From Emticicia sp043780375 (GTDB lineage Bacteria > Bacteroidota > Bacteroidia > Cytophagales > Spirosomataceae), in the NCBI RefSeq assembly GCF_043780375.1, contig NZ_JAYWCU010000219.1, forward strand, positions 1 through 10,035: DNA of 10,035 bases, in the 5' to 3' direction. A program made the translations under genes and the position numbers. The notes under the pieces were generated by a model that was not told the DNA's origin, searched no databases, and saw only the letters and a list, made by a program, of their open reading frames with translations. Positions 8,144 to 10,035 of this stretch are shown piece by piece (position 1 is the stretch's first letter; the number at the start of each line of letters is the position of its first letter).

Positions 8144-9442
8144 ATGAAAATTTTAATAATATCTGTAAAAATAATTGATTCATTATCTGTGTATAATGGT
8201 CAGGTTAAGTCTATTTTTATAGAAAATGGCATTATTCAAGAAATTGCTGATAATATTTCTCACAAAGCAGATCAAATTATTGAAGGACAAAACCTTTGTA
8301 TTTCGACAGGTTGGATAGACATGCGAGTTTCGCCGAAAGACCCAGGCTATGAATCAAAAGAAGATTTGACAACTTTGTTTCAAGCGGCAATGGCTGGTGG
8401 TTTTACTGAAATTGTTACATTACCCAATACAAAGCCAATTGTTCAGACCAAAGAAGCAATTGCTTATTTTAAAGGTTTTGCAAACAATCAGTTAATTGAA
8501 ATTCATGTTGCAGCTGCCGTTACTAAAAACTGTGAAGGCAAAGATTTTACCGAAATGCTCGACCTTCGAAATGCGGGAGCAGCAGTATTTACCGATGGTG
8601 AACACCCAATTTGGAATGCCGATATTTTGTTAAAAACTTTGCAATATCTCGCCCCCATAGATGCACTGCTGATGAACCACCCCGAAGAACAAAGCATGAC
8701 AATGTTTGGACAAATGCACGAAGGCATCGAAAGCACGATGCTTGGCATGAAGGGGATTCCGAGTACGGCAGAGGAATTGATGATTATGCGAGATTTGAAA
8801 TTGATGGAATATTTTTTAGGTGAGGATGTGCCAGAAAATCAAAACTCAAAACTCCATTTTTCAACTATTTCTACCGAAAAAGCAGTTGAGTTAATTAGAG
8901 AAGCCAAAAAGAAAGGATTACCAATTAGTTGCGATATTGCTGCACATCAATTGGCGTTTACAGATGCTGATTTGAAAGATTTCGACACAAATTTCAAAGT
9001 AAATCCACCATTTAGAAGTAAAAACGATATACAGGCTTTGCAGAAGGGCTTGAAAGATGGCACAATTGACGTTATTGTATCTGACCATAATCCACATGAC
9101 GAAGAAGCCAAAAACTTAGAATTCGATATGGCAGACTTTGGCATTATTGGACTTGAAACGGCATTTTCGGTAGCAAATACGTACGGTAAAATATCTATTG
9201 AACAATTAGTTGAGAAGTTTACCAATAATCCTCGGAAACTTTTACGCATACCAGAAATTTCAATTAAAGTAGGAGAAATTGCCAATTTGACAGTTTTCGA
9301 CCCAACATCCGATTGGACATTTACCACAAAGGATATTCGTTCAAAATCAAAAAACACTCCATTTATTGGCAAAGAATTGAAAGGCAAAAGTATTGCTGTT
9401 ATTAATAAAGGGAAGGTTTATATAAATTATGATAAAAAATAG
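8144..9442 (+). CDS. Dihydroorotase-family (amidohydrolase) protein, predicted catalytically inactive
   Basis: The 432-residue product has the full architecture of a class I dihydroorotase: an N-terminal beta-sandwich strand set (residues 1-55), an amidohydrolase TIM barrel, and a C-terminal return to the sandwich (about 375-430, VGEIANLTVFDP). Recognisable family segments are AGGFTEIVTLPNTKP (84-98), STEKAVELIREAKKKGLPI (243-261), SDHNPHDEEAK (313-323) and DFGIIGLETAF (331-341). The hallmark zinc motif DxHVHxREPG is instead DMRVSPKDPG (59-68), so both histidines are replaced (R61, S63) and the substrate-binding arginine is K65. A further ligand histidine (HxxHVST in active enzymes) is T241. 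H179, H268, D314 and probably D151 remain. Active enzymes close carbamoyl-aspartate to dihydroorotate in pyrimidine synthesis; this one should lack that activity. It may be a structural or regulatory pseudoenzyme like the PyrC' partner of aspartate transcarbamoylase in Pseudomonas (inference). Automatic annotation would call it pyrC; I leave the symbol blank. The start is immediately preceded by a run of A's. Confidence 0.9.
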   Translation: MKILIISVKIIDSLSVYNGQVKSIFIENGIIQEIADNISHKADQIIEGQNLCISTGWIDMRVSPKDPGYESKEDLTTLFQAAMAGGFTEIVTLPNTKPIVQTKEAIAYFKGFANNQLIEIHVAAAVTKNCEGKDFTEMLDLRNAGAAVFTDGEHPIWNADILLKTLQYLAPIDALLMNHPEEQSMTMFGQMHEGIESTMLGMKGIPSTAEELMIMRDLKLMEYFLGEDVPENQNSKLHFSTISTEKAVELIREAKKKGLPISCDIAAHQLAFTDADLKDFDTNFKVNPPFRSKNDIQALQKGLKDGTIDVIVSDHNPHDEEAKNLEFDMADFGIIGLETAFSVANTYGKISIEQLVEKFTNNPRKLLRIPEISIKVGEIANLTVFDPTSDWTFTTKDIRSKSKNTPFIGKELKGKSIAVINKGKVYINYDKK

Positions 9443-9974
9443 AATTCTAAAAAACGCATTAATTTATGGTAGTATAGCAGCAGCCATTTGTTTTTTTGTT
9501 GCCATGCTACAATATTATGGACTTCATAAAAGTCCATTTGGTCGATACAAAGCCCCTGCTTTTGGTATCAATATTATTTTTATTGTGGTTTCCGTTTGGA
9601 CATACAGAGCCAATAATGGCGGAGTTTTGTCATTTACAGAGGGTTTTTCAGTTGGTTTTATGACGAACTTATTTGCGGCTTTTTTGACAGGTTTATTCTT
9701 TTTTATTTTCGTCCAATTTATCGATACCCGATGGGGAAATAATCAATCGATTATGCTTTGGGTATACGAAAATATCTCAGGAATAGTGAAAATACGAGAA
9801 GCTCACATTAAGAATTTTGGCGAAACTGAGTATAATGACCTCTTGAAACAGGCCAAAGAAATACCTTCAGCAGGTTATGTTTTTTTGGACGAACTTGGGA
9901 AAAAACAACTTTGTATCATTGCTGTTACAGTAATTTCAATAATTTTTAGGCGACATACATTCACAATATCATAG
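9429..9974 (+). CDS. DUF4199-type small integral membrane protein
   Basis: The product has 181 residues and no known function. Four hydrophobic stretches are visible: about 9-30, 44-58, 74-97 and 160-174. A soluble loop of about 60 residues lies between the third and fourth (98-158, with charged KIREAHIKNFGETEYNDLLKQ). The LSFTEGFSVGF segment before helix 3, the long loop and the final hydrophobic helix ending IIFRR are what I recognise from the DUF4199 family, widespread in Bacteroidota. It probably sits in the inner membrane. The ATG at 9429 overlaps the end of the dihydroorotase-like gene by 14 bases, so translation is likely coupled. The family name is given from memory of its topology and motifs; no biochemical role can be read from the sequence. 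Confidence 0.8.
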   Translation: MIKNRILKNALIYGSIAAAICFFVAMLQYYGLHKSPFGRYKAPAFGINIIFIVVSVWTYRANNGGVLSFTEGFSVGFMTNLFAAFLTGLFFFIFVQFIDTRWGNNQSIMLWVYENISGIVKIREAHIKNFGETEYNDLLKQAKEIPSAGYVFLDELGKKQLCIIAVTVISIIFRRHTFTIS

Positions 9975-10018
9975 TTTTTTTCTATTTTTACTTCTAAATT
10001 TAACCCTAAACCATTATC

Positions 10019-10035
10019 ATGGAAAAGCCATCTAC
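10019..10035 (+). CDS. Start of a further gene, truncated by window end
   Basis: An ATG 44 bases after the DUF4199 stop opens a frame reading MEKPS before the window ends. The spacing, strand and AT-rich leader fit an operon member following the DUF4199 gene. From memory, genes in this position in Bacteroidota often encode family 2 glycosyltransferases (dolichol-phosphate-mannose-synthase-like), but five residues cannot show that. Confidence 0.45.

Noticed and set aside
8947..9387. Antisense open frame of 146 codons opposite the dihydroorotase-like gene.
   Set aside because: It lies wholly within a well-supported gene, its translation resembles no known family, and its length is expected from the codon bias of the sense strand.
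9995..10002. TAAATTTA as a -7 promoter box before the last gene.
   Set aside because: The final G is missing and no TTG is found near -33; such A/T octamers are common in this sequence.

Overview
The window reads as chromosomal housekeeping DNA from a Bacteroidota bacterium. The evidence is a full-length SprA, the outer-membrane translocon of the Bacteroidota-specific type IX secretion system (T9SS), together with AT-rich sequence, A/T-rich start regions without clear Shine-Dalgarno motifs, and a DUF4199 membrane protein. A member of the Cytophagales is my best guess, but the sequence does not settle the order or genus. All genes run on the + strand and coding density is high. No stretch above 200 bases lacks a gene, and I see no mobile element, CRISPR array, tRNA or rRNA.

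Layout: (1) 2-115, the C-terminal end of RuvA (Holliday-junction DNA helicase subunit). (2) 116-261, an AT-rich gap with no convincing terminator or promoter. (3) 262-7476, sprA, encoding a protein of about 2,404 residues with a signal peptide. (4) 7568-7945, gcvH, the lipoyl carrier of the glycine cleavage system. (5) 7946-8143, a gap holding a strong intrinsic terminator (8026-8057) and a 17-codon micro-ORF. (6) 8144-9442, a dihydroorotase-family protein whose zinc-binding histidines are replaced. (7) 9429-9974, a four-helix DUF4199 membrane protein that overlaps gene 6 by 14 bases. (8) 10019 to the window end, the first codons of another gene.

The terminator splits the window into two transcriptional blocks: ruvA/sprA/gcvH, an arrangement I recall from other Bacteroidota, and pyrC-like/DUF4199/next gene. 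The genes of the first block have unrelated jobs (DNA recombination, protein secretion, one-carbon metabolism), so their adjacency looks like conserved synteny and not a pathway. In the second block the stop/start overlap implies translational coupling of a soluble amidohydrolase-fold protein with a small membrane protein.

The points most worth following are the predicted catalytically dead dihydroorotase homologue, an EF-hand-like acidic loop with other acidic motifs in the middle of SprA, and the fact that mature SprA has only two cysteines, seven residues apart. I found no evidence of a novel multi-gene system.
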